Of a stretch of DNA of 64,000 nucleotides, positions 42,706 to 51,245 are shown one piece after another (within the stretch, counting starts at the first letter, position 1; each line of letters starts with the position of its first letter). The stretch comes from Pelagibius sp. CAU 1746. Its GTDB lineage: Bacteria > Pseudomonadota > Alphaproteobacteria > Kiloniellales > Kiloniellaceae. The stretch is taken from NCBI RefSeq assembly GCF_039839785.1, contig NZ_JBDOQT010000002.1:620001-684000 (forward strand). Reading direction: 5' to 3'. The translations under genes were made by a program, and so were the position numbers. The notes under the pieces were generated by a model, which had not been told where the DNA came from, did not search any database, and was given only the letters and a program-made list of their open reading frames with translations.

Positions 42706-43566
42706 TTACTTGACCATTTCCAAGCAGATAACAGCCCGGGAGGCAGCGGCGAAGTCAGAGTCGTACTCAGATTGGGTGTGGATGTCGAAATAGGTTTCAT
42801 CGGCAGCGGCAAGCCGATCAGAAACTGTCCAGCCATCCGGAGAATAGCGATAGACCGTCTCGACAACCTCATTCGGTTGGAATTCGGCGATCACCCTGTC
42901 GATCATGTCGCCATCGAATACCTGGAACCAGCGGTGGTTCTTCGCCTTGCCATAGGGGACCGACAGATAGAGACGGCCTCCCGGCTTTAGCATCCTGCGA
43001 AACTCGCCAACCGCCTTGAGACAGGACTCCGGCCTATTCTCAAGTTTAGTCGCATCGCTCGGCGAGAACCGTGTGTTGTCCAAGCCAATGTGCTCAAGGG
43101 TCGAAAGGCAGCAGATCCAATCAAAATACGAGTCGCGAAAGCAGCTCTCGCGCAGATCTTCGAATACGTAATTGACTCCCTTCTTCCAGAAGGCGTGGCT
43201 CTCCGGCGCCAGGGTGGAGATGTACAGGTTCTTTTCCGAGATCTTCGGATTTTCCACCAGGTAATCGAAATTCAGCACCGATCCAGCGTCGAGCAGGCGC
43301 CCGCCCCCGCCGGGCAGGCGCGCAACGAACCACGGGTATTCGACGACGCGTTCATCCAAACGAAAGCCGTAATTCTCCGGAATCGCATAGCAAGGCCAGT
43401 CGGGGTTCGAAGTGGATTCGGCGATGACCTTTCTCTTCTCGACGTGATACCCCGGCGTCCAAGGCTTTCTGTCACCCTGAATGTAACGGCGGTGAAGCCT
43501 GGAATCACGAAGGCGGCGCAAGCTCTTCCTGAGCGTCGCGAGTTTACGGAAAACGAATGAAAGCAT
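42706..43566 (-). CDS. SAM-dependent methyltransferase-like protein (polysaccharide cluster)
   Basis: A 286-residue protein. The basic N-terminus (FVFRKLATLRKSLRRLRDSRLHRR) is followed by a methyltransferase-like core: GRLLDAGSVLNFDYLV as a divergent motif I, FDWICCLSTLEHIGLDN, and FRRMLKPGGRLYLSVPYGKAKNHRWFQVFDGDMIDRVI. The glycine-poor motif I is weaker than in its neighbours, yet the overall pattern (core fold plus LKPGG) holds. The ATG at 43566 is preferred to 43578 because AGGAAGAG precedes it. A role in glycan methylation is inferred from context only. Confidence 0.78.
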   Translation of the reverse strand: MLSFVFRKLATLRKSLRRLRDSRLHRRYIQGDRKPWTPGYHVEKRKVIAESTSNPDWPCYAIPENYGFRLDERVVEYPWFVARLPGGGGRLLDAGSVLNFDYLVENPKISEKNLYISTLAPESHAFWKKGVNYVFEDLRESCFRDSYFDWICCLSTLEHIGLDNTRFSPSDATKLENRPESCLKAVGEFRRMLKPGGRLYLSVPYGKAKNHRWFQVFDGDMIDRVIAEFQPNEVVETVYRYSPDGWTVSDRLAAADETYFDIHTQSEYDSDFAAASRAVICLEMVK

Positions 43567-43604
43567 GCTCTTCCTCATCACGGTCCGGAGACCTGCCGGA
43601 ATGT

Positions 43605-44567
43605 TTATGGTTGCCGTCGGAAGCCCGCGGCTATTCCCTTGAAGCGATTGATAAGCGCGGCACCGCTGCGCGCGACACGACACTCCACCTTCGCTCTTTC
43701 GCTCCGCTTGGCGAAGAAACCGGAGACGGCCGCAACATTCTCCGCCGCCATGTGCGGCGGCGGAAAGGATTTAACGCTGAAGGTCGGGTCGAGCCTATCC
43801 GGAACGTCTCCGCCATGCTGCTTCGCATGAGTGGCCTTTTCGTCCCATCCTTCGTGAAGCACCATGGTCTTGCGTGGGTATAGGACCAGGCCTCTGGCGA
43901 GAAACACGCTGAGATACCACTTGATCGCCCATGAATCGACGCGGCCGTTCAGCTGATCGCGCAACATCCCGAAATAGGGCGCTCCGCCTCCACAATCGAA
44001 CTCCAGCCGCAGCGCCTTGTCGTTCTTGAGCGCCTCATAGCCCTTCGCGTCGCCATCGAATTTCCGCCAGGCCCGCGCCCAAGTTGCCCAGCCCCAGGAG
44101 GTCGTCAGCGGCAGAAACACCGCGTCTTCGTCGCCCGTCAACTCCAAGGGGAACAAATGTCCGGAAACCTGCATGACACGTTCCTCGTCTTTATAGCGTG
44201 CCAGCGCATCGTTCATGTAGCCCAGGAAATGCGGAGAGACGACCAAATCCTCCTCCAGAACGATGGCCCGGCCGTGCCGCCCGCATAGCGCCGAAACACC
44301 ATCGGTGATGGAGTTCGCCAGCCCCAGGTTCCGCTCCCGCTCGACGACGGTGACCGACCCGAACCCCGTCACGCCCCGCACCAGCTCGCGCATCTTCTTC
44401 ACATCCAATTCCGCTTCGGGCGACTTCGCGCCATCGGAGTAGATGACCAGATCGCTAAGCTTCGCCTCGGCATTCGCCGAAAGACTGGCGAGAAGGCGTT
44501 CGGCCCGTTCCGGGCGCCGGTACACGAAGAGTGCGATCGGCGCGAGTTGGGAAGGCATGCTCTGCAT
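43605..44567 (-). CDS. Glycosyltransferase family 2-like (GNT-I/WGWATW type)
   Basis: A 320-residue glycosyltransferase-A-type enzyme. It has PIALFVYRRPERAERLLASL as the first strand and P-loop-like turn, VIYSDGAKS, then VVERERNLGLANSITDGV, and VLEEDLVVSPHFLGYMNDAL with the metal-binding acidic cluster. The diagnostic LTTSWGWATWARAWRKFD follows. This class adds sugars to lipid- or glycan-linked acceptors in the cytoplasm. The start at 44567 is the first of two nearby ATGs and lies five bases after the upstream stop. It lacks a clear ribosome-binding site, consistent with coupling. Confidence 0.85.
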   Translation of the reverse strand: MQSMPSQLAPIALFVYRRPERAERLLASLSANAEAKLSDLVIYSDGAKSPEAELDVKKMRELVRGVTGFGSVTVVERERNLGLANSITDGVSALCGRHGRAIVLEEDLVVSPHFLGYMNDALARYKDEERVMQVSGHLFPLELTGDEDAVFLPLTTSWGWATWARAWRKFDGDAKGYEALKNDKALRLEFDCGGGAPYFGMLRDQLNGRVDSWAIKWYLSVFLARGLVLYPRKTMVLHEGWDEKATHAKQHGGDVPDRLDPTFSVKSFPPPHMAAENVAAVSGFFAKRSERAKVECRVARSGAALINRFKGIAAGFRRQP

Positions 44568-44572
44568 TTCAG

Positions 44573-45184
44573 CTATGCCGGCTTCACGGCATCGACGATC
44601 AGGGACGAGTAGCGTATCTCCGTCGGCGTGTTGCGAGGGTCGTAGCGCCGGGAGCGTATAACCCGTCCGTTTTCGTCCGACCACTCGACGGCATGGAACT
44701 CGCCCGCCGCATCGAAGTATTCCAGCGGCCGAACCTGAAAACCGGCTGCCTCCAGCTTCGGGGGCAAGGTGTCGATTGTGTAGAGAACCTTATGATCGTC
44801 CGCGCCGGGACCGGTTCCGTTGACCCGTACCGCCTCGATGTAGTTTGCGTCCGGATTGTATCCGTCGGGCACCGCGATCCGGAAGCAGCCACCGGGCTTC
44901 AGATACTGAAAAGCAAGTGACAGGGCGCATTCCGTATCAGCTTCGCCGATGTGCTCCAGAACGTGCTCGCAGAACAAACTGTCGATGCTTTCCGCCGGGC
45001 ACAACCGCGACCAACTATCCGCACGCGTGATATCGAGGTCATGAAAGTTGGTCAGAATCCAGCCTTGCGGGCCGATGTTGCTCGACCCCACCACAACGCG
45101 GAGCGGCCGTTTCCTCCGCAACGTTCTTTGCGCCATCTCGGAAGGAGGCGTGTGGAACAGTTTCTTCAATAGCCTGCGGATCAT
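44573..45184 (-). CDS. Small SAM-dependent methyltransferase (polysaccharide cluster)
   Basis: A 203-residue methyltransferase-type protein. RPLRVVVGSSNIGPQGWILTNFHDLDIT marks the first strands (the Gly-rich loop is short, GSSN), then SIDSLFCEHVLEHIGEADTECALSLAFQYLKPGGCFRIAVPDGYNPD. The EHVLEHI and LKPGG pattern is that of predicted SAM-dependent methyltransferases commonly found in glycan clusters. The rest of the protein, KLEAAGFQVRPLEYFDAAGEFHAVEWS, is characteristic of this subgroup. The start at 45184 is followed at once by a basic amphipathic helix (MIRRLLKKLFH). The substrate is unknown. Confidence 0.83.
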   Translation of the reverse strand: MIRRLLKKLFHTPPSEMAQRTLRRKRPLRVVVGSSNIGPQGWILTNFHDLDITRADSWSRLCPAESIDSLFCEHVLEHIGEADTECALSLAFQYLKPGGCFRIAVPDGYNPDANYIEAVRVNGTGPGADDHKVLYTIDTLPPKLEAAGFQVRPLEYFDAAGEFHAVEWSDENGRVIRSRRYDPRNTPTEIRYSSLIVDAVKPA

Positions 45185-45203
45185 GTTCGTTACTCTGTGG
45201 AAA

Positions 45204-46412
45204 TCAAGCGCCCGCGCCTTGACGTGCCGCTTCTCTGAGGATATTTGCCAACTCGCGCCCGGCCTGGCTCTGGCGGGCCTCGACGACACGGACTGCCTCG
45301 GCTTCCGCCTCGGCGTCCGGTCCACTTTCCGACTGCGACCAGGCGCGCTCTAGCTTTTCCGCAAGCTCGACCGGATCCTCGGGATTGAAGTAGACGGCCC
45401 GCGGCGGATCCTGCTCCAAATGAACCGGCAGATTGGAGAGCAGGATCGGCCGGCCGAGCGCCCGTGCGTCCTCAACGACGGTGCTCCATCCTTCGAACAG
45501 CGAAGGCTGCAGAATCAGCGCCGCATGACGCATAATCTCGATCTGGTCCGCGCGCGGCACGATCCCCAGAAGTATCACCCTGTCCTCGCAGCCTTCCTCC
45601 TGAAGAAGGGCCCTTAGCTTCTCAAAATGGCCTTTCACGCGATGCTCGTAGGTAGAGCCCGTGCAGACGTAGCACAGATCCGGCGCCCGGTCCCGTAAGC
45701 GGCCCAAGGCCCGAAAAGCCACCTCGTGATTCTTATGGGCCCAGAACTGGTTGGGAATGTAGACGAACTTCTTCGGAAGGCCGTAGGCCTCGTGGGGCTC
45801 TCGTCCACCCGCCGCCTGCTTTTGCGGCAAGGAGGAAAACCGCCAGACATGGATATTCGCCCTGACGTCCGGAAAATGCGCCTTGAGATCCTCGAGCGCC
45901 GCCTGACTGCTCAGCACGAGCACGTTGGTACTGGCGATGATTGCGCTGTTCTTTCTATTCCGCGAATCGCGGAGCTCTTCGGTAAAGAGCTCCGGCAGGA
46001 AGATCTCCTGGAAATCACCGATCCAGTATATCGATCGAGACGTTCCAGGGGTGAAGTTGATAACGGGAAATACCAGGTCGGCATCGTGATACTCAATGCT
46101 GTCGCTGCGCCTCAACGCCCGCCGCACCAGCCAATTGACCGCCCGGAAGACAAACCGGGTCGCCGCGTTGATCCGCGCGAACTTCATCATCGGATGCAGA
46201 TCGACGAAGTCGAAGGACAACAGCCCGTCGACCACCGAATCTTCCGCACCAAGCGTGGAGGTCAACCGCACACGCGGCCTCTCGGCCGGCGGAAGCGTCG
46301 CCAAAGCGTAGAGAATGTTGCGGATATAGTTCTCGCCGCCCAGCCAGTTCTGACCACCGATCAACGGCACGGCCAGAAGGATCTGGTCAAGTGTCTTCTC
46401 AGAAAGCTTCAT
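45204..46412 (-). CDS. Glycosyltransferase family 4/1 (GT-B fold)
   Basis: A 402-residue GT-B glycosyltransferase. The N-terminal domain opens with ILLAVPLIGGQNWLGGENYIRNILYAL, where a glycine-rich acceptor loop is seen. The C-terminal domain has KFVYIPNQFWAHKNHEVAFRAL, then VILLGIVPRADQIEIMRHAALILQPSLFEGWSTVVEDARALGRPILLSNLPVHLEQ, containing the EX7E donor-binding pattern. It transfers a nucleotide-activated sugar, perhaps GDP-mannose or GDP-fucose. The ATG at 46412 follows AGGGGAAG. It overlaps the GT2 gene stop (ATGA, 46409-46412). Confidence 0.9.
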   Translation of the reverse strand: MKLSEKTLDQILLAVPLIGGQNWLGGENYIRNILYALATLPPAERPRVRLTSTLGAEDSVVDGLLSFDFVDLHPMMKFARINAATRFVFRAVNWLVRRALRRSDSIEYHDADLVFPVINFTPGTSRSIYWIGDFQEIFLPELFTEELRDSRNRKNSAIIASTNVLVLSSQAALEDLKAHFPDVRANIHVWRFSSLPQKQAAGGREPHEAYGLPKKFVYIPNQFWAHKNHEVAFRALGRLRDRAPDLCYVCTGSTYEHRVKGHFEKLRALLQEEGCEDRVILLGIVPRADQIEIMRHAALILQPSLFEGWSTVVEDARALGRPILLSNLPVHLEQDPPRAVYFNPEDPVELAEKLERAWSQSESGPDAEAEAEAVRVVEARQSQAGRELANILREAARQGAGA

Positions 46413-47293
46413 CTTCCCCTGTCGGACCCCTTGGCCCCCAAACCTAAACGTAGAGACTCCCGAGCGCCCGCAAAGGCAGCCCGAATGCACGCCAGCCAGT
46501 AGGAGCAGAGAATCATCGGTAAGTGCCTGCGCGACCCGGTCAACGCGTAGAGCACTGTGCGCATGAAGACGTTGCTCGTGCTGTGCTTGGCCATATAGAG
46601 CTTCATACACTCCGAGAAGGTCGGCGAGGCGGAGGGCCGATGCCCGGTCTTCTCGTACATCGGGATCAGGGTCAGCCGGGGGTCCGTCCAGAGCTCAAAA
46701 CCCTTCCGGCCCGCGCGGATCGTCCATTCGTAGTCGGAACCATAGTGGTTCAGAATTCGCGTATGGAATCTTCCAATGCCCCTGGCTGTCTTTAAAGTCA
46801 AAAACAGCCCGCGGGTCGACAGACAGTTGATATCCTTTGGCTCGGGCGCAACGGAAAACAGCATTCGAACATCGTCGAAGGCAACCCCCGTCTCCTTCGG
46901 CAGCCCATCCTGGCTGTCACGATGTTGAGCGAGCAGAAGCGAATTGGGCTTCGTCTTCAGCAAGCGAACCCCGGTCTCGATGAAGCCCTCGTCTATTACG
47001 ACATCGTCATTGCATATGACGACGACGCTGTCGTCGTCAGCGCCAATATCATGCAGGTAGTCCAACCCCTTCTGAAGGGCGCCGCCCCACCAAAGGTTCC
47101 CGTCGCCATGGATGATCTTGACGCCGGGACTCTCCGCCCTCACGGCCTCCGCCGTCCCGTCGGTGGAGCCGTCGTCGATCAGGACGAACTGGAGATTTTC
47201 ACATGTCTGCGCGCTCACGAACCTTGCAAACTCCACCGTGATGTCGCGGCGGTTGTGCACGGGCACCAGCAAATAGACAGCGGGATCAGGCAA
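46409..47293 (-). CDS. Glycosyltransferase family 2
   Basis: A 294-residue GT-A glycosyltransferase: VYLLVPVHNRRDITVEFARF, the QFVLIDDGSTDGTAEAV motif, NLWWGGALQKGLDYL, then VVVICNDDVVIDEGFIETGV with the acidic metal motif. The latter half has STRGLFLTLKTARGIG, similar to rhamnosyl/fucosyl-type transferases. The start is a TTG at 47293 (no ATG lies before the first beta strand), and it overlaps the upstream methyltransferase stop by eight bases. It adds one sugar during repeat-unit or chain assembly at the inner-membrane face. Confidence 0.87.
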   Translation of the reverse strand: MPDPAVYLLVPVHNRRDITVEFARFVSAQTCENLQFVLIDDGSTDGTAEAVRAESPGVKIIHGDGNLWWGGALQKGLDYLHDIGADDDSVVVICNDDVVIDEGFIETGVRLLKTKPNSLLLAQHRDSQDGLPKETGVAFDDVRMLFSVAPEPKDINCLSTRGLFLTLKTARGIGRFHTRILNHYGSDYEWTIRAGRKGFELWTDPRLTLIPMYEKTGHRPSASPTFSECMKLYMAKHSTSNVFMRTVLYALTGSRRHLPMILCSYWLACIRAAFAGARESLRLGLGAKGSDRGR

Positions 47294-48257
47294 TTTTCTT
47301 CAGGATGAAAATCTGGTTGTCTCCAAGGCCGATCCCGTCGACAAGCCGCGTGGCCAGGTGGTTGAACCCGCTTCGGTGGAGCCGCGAGAGTAGGTGGAGT
47401 TTTCGCCCGACGGCCTCCGGCTTGGGCCGCATCGCCCAAAAGACCGACGGCTCGCCGGGATCTGGACAGGTTGCGAGATGTATCCATTGATAGTGCAGCC
47501 ACTCGGGCGTAGTGACCTTCAAATGCCGCTCGATCTCAAGTCCGGCACTTGCCGCCAGCAATGACATGGAGCGGCTATTGAAGAACTGGACGTGATAGGG
47601 GGTATGCCAATGAATCCACTTCCTGCCGAACAGGCGCCGCCATAGACTCGATGCATTTGGCGTGGTCACGATCACACGCCCCCCCACCTTCAGTATCTTC
47701 GCAACGTCCCGCATCAATTCCTGCGGGGACTGCAGGTGCTCGATGACCTGCTCCAAAGTGACATAGTCGAAGGTCTCCCCCTCGCACATCCCGGCATGGA
47801 ACGCGCCGATCCTGATATCGAAGCCTTGACGCTCGGCGATGATGCGCGCGTTTTCGTCCAGCTCCACGCCTACGACCCGGCAACCTCGGTTACGGTGATA
47901 GCCCATGGCCTGCCCATAGCCGCAACCGATATCGAGGACGGAGACACCTTCCGGCACCCAACGGAAGGCATTGCACTTCGCGCCGCGCCACCACCCTTGC
48001 CACCGCGGCAAGGGCTCATGCGGCCGATAGCCTTCCGGATCGAATTTATGCCTTGGATAGTAGTCGGAGTAGAGTTCCGTAAGCTCGCCCTCGGAAAAAG
48101 CGGTGGGCAGAAACTCATGGTGGCAAGCGCGGCATTCGAACAGGTCGTAGGTATTCGGGTAGCCGTAGCGGTCATCGAACAGCCCCGATATCTGCAGGTT
48201 CCCCTCGCCACCGCAGACCGGGCAGCGGGACTGCCGTGATTCGCCCACCGCGCTCAC
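47286..48257 (-). CDS. Zinc-ribbon SAM-dependent methyltransferase
   Basis: A 323-residue protein with an N-terminal zinc ribbon (CPVC near residue 12, CRAC near 43) and a class I methyltransferase core: VSVLDIGCGYGQAMGYH (motif I), VVGVELDENARIIA, FDYVTLEQVIEHLQSPQELMRDVAKILKVGGRVIVTTPN. CxxC-tailed methyltransferases of this kind are common in O-antigen and capsule clusters and act on nucleotide sugars or glycan ends. GTG start: its GTGA overlaps the stop of the Wzt gene (48254-48257). The gene at 50381 has the same zinc-ribbon plus core layout. Confidence 0.87.
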   Translation of the reverse strand: MSAVGESRQSRCPVCGGEGNLQISGLFDDRYGYPNTYDLFECRACHHEFLPTAFSEGELTELYSDYYPRHKFDPEGYRPHEPLPRWQGWWRGAKCNAFRWVPEGVSVLDIGCGYGQAMGYHRNRGCRVVGVELDENARIIAERQGFDIRIGAFHAGMCEGETFDYVTLEQVIEHLQSPQELMRDVAKILKVGGRVIVTTPNASSLWRRLFGRKWIHWHTPYHVQFFNSRSMSLLAASAGLEIERHLKVTTPEWLHYQWIHLATCPDPGEPSVFWAMRPKPEAVGRKLHLLSRLHRSGFNHLATRLVDGIGLGDNQIFILKKIA

Positions 48258-49534
48258 CGGCCCCGCCCCGCTCCGTGAAGTTCGGCTGGCTGCCCAACTT
48301 CCGGCGCGACCTCCCAGCTCACTTCCTGATTCACGTAGCCCAGGCGGCCGTCATAGGGCGCTCCTGAAGAGAACGTCGTGTGCACTTCGAAGCTCTGCAC
48401 CTTGTCGACCCACTCGATAATCTCATTTCTGCCGCTGACGGCTCCGGCGGTGACCGAATAAACCCCGGGGTTCAAGTTCAAGTTCCTGGTCCGGACAGTC
48501 ATTCTATAGCGCCCTGGCGTCACCGCGACCTTTTCGACATCCTTTTGATGCGAACAGAGCAGCGGAACGCCGTTGGCGTCCCAGACGATCATCCACAGGG
48601 ACACCTCGTCGCCGACCAGCACGTTGACGCCCAAGGTAAGTTCGATGTCCTCCCCTATCAGGAATTCGGTCTTGGGATTCTGCTTGCTATCCGAAATCGC
48701 GCAGTAGTCGATCTGGAACGCGCTGCCGCCGCGATGCCGCATTTCCGCCTCGACCGCGACGTACGGCTTTCGCTCCCCACCCTTCATGTACTCCGATATG
48801 ACATCGCTGGCCGCACCGATCATCCGCATCCGGCCGGCATCGAGATACATGCAGGTCGTACAGAGGGCCTTTATCGCTCCCATGTTGTGAGAGACGAAGA
48901 GTATCGTCCGGCCGTCACTCACCGCGTCGTGCATTTTCCCGAGGCACTTCTTCTGGAAAGACAGATCGCCGACGGCGAGCACTTCGTCGACGAAAAGAAT
49001 CTCTGTGTCGAGATGGGCCGCGACCGAAAAGGCCAACCGGGTATACATTCCGCTCGAATAGCGCTTTACCGGCATGTCTATGAAACCGGATATGCCGGAG
49101 AAATCGACAATCTCGTCGAACCGGGCAAGAACCTCCTTGCGCGACATACCCAGGATCGCGCCGTTCAGGAAGATGTTCTCCCGCCCGGTCAACTCCGGAT
49201 GGAATCCGGTGCCGACCTCCAGCAGAGAGCCAACCCGCCCTCTTATCTCGGCCGTTCCACAGGTCGGCGTAGTGATGCGTGAAAGAATTTTCAGGAGGGT
49301 ACTCTTGCCGGCGCCGTTCCTACCGATAATTCCGGTAACCTGCCCTCGCTCGATGTCGAAGCTGATGTCTTTCAGCGCCCAAAACTCGTTGGCCTCACCT
49401 CGCTCTCTGCCGCTCCGCGACGAAAACATCGACATCATGCCCCGCGCCACATTTCTGTAGAACGGCTGCATCCCGTTCTTTCTATAGCGCTTGCCGATGT
49501 TCCGCGCGCTGATCGTCACTTCCTTGGTTGTCAT
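48254..49534 (-). CDS. wzt: Polysaccharide ABC exporter ATPase with C-terminal glycan-binding domain (Wzt)
   Basis: A 426-residue ATP-binding subunit. The nucleotide-binding domain occupies about residues 1-250: Walker A GRNGAGKST at 71-79, the long insertion typical of Wzt/TagH, LLEVGTGFHPELTGRENI, ABC signature in VKRYSSGMYTRL, and Walker B EILFVDEVLAVGD. After a linker a beta-rich Wzt C-terminal domain (about 275-425) ends the protein. In O9a-type systems this domain recognises the modified non-reducing end of the glycan and gates export. The ATG at 49534 is chosen because the upstream frame overlaps the permease gene. Confidence 0.94.
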   Translation of the reverse strand: MTTKEVTISARNIGKRYRKNGMQPFYRNVARGMMSMFSSRSGRERGEANEFWALKDISFDIERGQVTGIIGRNGAGKSTLLKILSRITTPTCGTAEIRGRVGSLLEVGTGFHPELTGRENIFLNGAILGMSRKEVLARFDEIVDFSGISGFIDMPVKRYSSGMYTRLAFSVAAHLDTEILFVDEVLAVGDLSFQKKCLGKMHDAVSDGRTILFVSHNMGAIKALCTTCMYLDAGRMRMIGAASDVISEYMKGGERKPYVAVEAEMRHRGGSAFQIDYCAISDSKQNPKTEFLIGEDIELTLGVNVLVGDEVSLWMIVWDANGVPLLCSHQKDVEKVAVTPGRYRMTVRTRNLNLNPGVYSVTAGAVSGRNEIIEWVDKVQSFEVHTTFSSGAPYDGRLGYVNQEVSWEVAPEVGQPAELHGAGRGR

Positions 49535-49548
49535 CGGCCTTCCAGCTC

Positions 49549-50388
49549 TCAGATACGATCGACGATCGTGCTCTCCAAACGGTAGAACACCCATATGCCA
49601 AGAAAGAGCGTCACGACCGCGAAGCAAGCCGAGTACAGGATTTGCCAGTCGGCAGGCATCTCGGTTCCGACGATCGCCCAGCGGAATCCGTCGAAGACGC
49701 CGACCAGCGGATTCAGCCCCAGAACCGACTTGAACGGTTCGGGTACGATGGCAGTGGAATAGATGATCGGCGTCGCATACATCAAGACCTGCAGGATGAA
49801 GGGGAGAGCGATGCCGAAGTCGCGGTACAGCGCGTTCAAGGGCGCGAGGATCAGCCCGAGGCCGACCGCTTGCATGACCAGAATCGCAATGAAGGCCGGC
49901 GCCCAGCACATACGCCAGGCCGGCGGCAAGTCGAACGCATAGGCCACCGCCACCAGCAGAACGACCGTGACCGCGAAGTCCAGAAATTCGGCGGCCGCCC
50001 CGGCGACCGGAAGCAGAATGCGCGGAAAGTAGACTTTCGTGATCACCCCGATGTTGTTGGTCAGACTGACCCCGCTGAGCGTTACGATGCCCGAGAAAAG
50101 AAACCACAGAAACAGGGGAGGCATCACGAAAAGTGGATAGGGAATATCGCCGACGGGGATCTTCGCGACCTGCCCGAAGATGACGCTGAATATCGTCAGC
50201 ATGATGAGAGGCCGGGCGACCACCCAAATAAGCCCTACGACCGCCTGCTTGTAGCGGACCGTGATCTGCTTCTTGACCAGTGCGGAGAAGAGTCCGCGGT
50301 AGCGCCAGAGCTCCGCAAGGGCCTCGGCGGAGAGGCCTTGGGCGCTCCGAATCGTGTAGGAACCCCGCCGTGCCTGCATATCAAGCAT
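49549..50388 (-). CDS. wzm: Polysaccharide ABC exporter permease (Wzm)
   Basis: A 279-residue ABC-2-type membrane protein with about six TM helices. It opens with the cytosolic gate-helix region LAELWRYRGLFSALVKKQITVRYKQAVVGLIWVVARPLIML, a Wzm/KpsM hallmark, and ends in LFLGIWVFYRLESTIVDRI. With Wzt it would export the finished polysaccharide, lipid-linked, to the periplasm. The ATG at 50388 follows AGAAGTGA and overlaps the upstream methyltransferase stop by eight bases. No KpsC/S/F or Wza-type gene is in the window. Confidence 0.94.
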   Translation of the reverse strand: MLDMQARRGSYTIRSAQGLSAEALAELWRYRGLFSALVKKQITVRYKQAVVGLIWVVARPLIMLTIFSVIFGQVAKIPVGDIPYPLFVMPPLFLWFLFSGIVTLSGVSLTNNIGVITKVYFPRILLPVAGAAAEFLDFAVTVVLLVAVAYAFDLPPAWRMCWAPAFIAILVMQAVGLGLILAPLNALYRDFGIALPFILQVLMYATPIIYSTAIVPEPFKSVLGLNPLVGVFDGFRWAIVGTEMPADWQILYSACFAVVTLFLGIWVFYRLESTIVDRI

Positions 50389-51235
50389 TCACTTCTTTCA
50401 GAAAGACCAGTTGGTGATCGCTCACGACCGACGGCAGGCCGTCGTACTCGCCCGCGCGGTATCTGTTGCGCGCGATCGACCATGCCTCTCTAACGGGAAG
50501 ACGGTAGCCCGCCTTTGCGAAAGTCGCGACTTTCTTTATCACCGCGAGCCCCGGCAGATGCCGCAGTGCCTTGAGTGTCGGCACGCAGACATGCTCCGGG
50601 TACTGCACGTACCACCATTTTGCGCCGGTGAAACGGGCCGGCAAAGATTGGGGAGCACCGGTCAAGACGGCGATCCGGCCTCCCTGTGCCAGAAGCCTCC
50701 GCAGGCTGGCGAACATGGCGCGCGGGTCGTAGAGATGCTCGACCACGTCGAACAAGGTGATGAGATCGAAGGCCGCCGCCGGACCGTCCAAGCTCGCGAC
50801 GATTTCATGCCCCCGCTCCCGCTGAATCTCCGCACTCTCCCGCGATGGCTCGAAGGCGAAGGTCCGGCACCCTCGGTCGCGGGCAAAGGTGAGAAAATCG
50901 CTCGCGCCGCTGCCGATATCCAAGACCCGCTTTCCGGGCATCAGCGCCCCTGAGAGGGCCTGCAGAGTGCTCCGGTCGGCGATGTTTCCGAACTTCTCCG
51001 TGGTCCAGCGTTCGCCTGACGAGCTCCGCCGGTAAAGATCGAGCGCCTCTTCCGGCGGGATCGCGTTCATCGTCATCAATGTTCCGCAACCGTTACAGCG
51101 AAAGAGCTCCGGCGCCTCCGCCAGTTCGATCATCAGGGAACCGAACTTCACCCGATCCCGATAGCCGAGAACCCCGACGAAGGTCATGCGGTCCTGCCGG
51201 CAATAGGGGCAATGGGAAAAGCGGAAGGTGTTCAT
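50381..51235 (-). CDS. Zinc-ribbon SAM-dependent methyltransferase
   Basis: A 284-residue methyltransferase with an N-terminal zinc ribbon (CPYC near residue 9, CNGC near 48) and a core RVLDIGSGASDFLTFARDRGCRTFAFEPSRE, followed by FDLITLFDVVEHLYDPRAMFASLRRLLAQGGRIAVLTGAP. It resembles the gene at 47286 in layout. It lies directly downstream of the phosphoramidate genes and upstream of the exporter, ten bases after the cytidylyltransferase gene. It could be the enzyme that methylates the phosphoramidate, the sugar chain, or the terminal residue recognised by Wzt. Confidence 0.86.
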   Translation of the reverse strand: MNTFRFSHCPYCRQDRMTFVGVLGYRDRVKFGSLMIELAEAPELFRCNGCGTLMTMNAIPPEEALDLYRRSSSGERWTTEKFGNIADRSTLQALSGALMPGKRVLDIGSGASDFLTFARDRGCRTFAFEPSRESAEIQRERGHEIVASLDGPAAAFDLITLFDVVEHLYDPRAMFASLRRLLAQGGRIAVLTGAPQSLPARFTGAKWWYVQYPEHVCVPTLKALRHLPGLAVIKKVATFAKAGYRLPVREAWSIARNRYRAGEYDGLPSVVSDHQLVFLKEVNA

Positions 51236-51245
51236 CGCCGGATAC

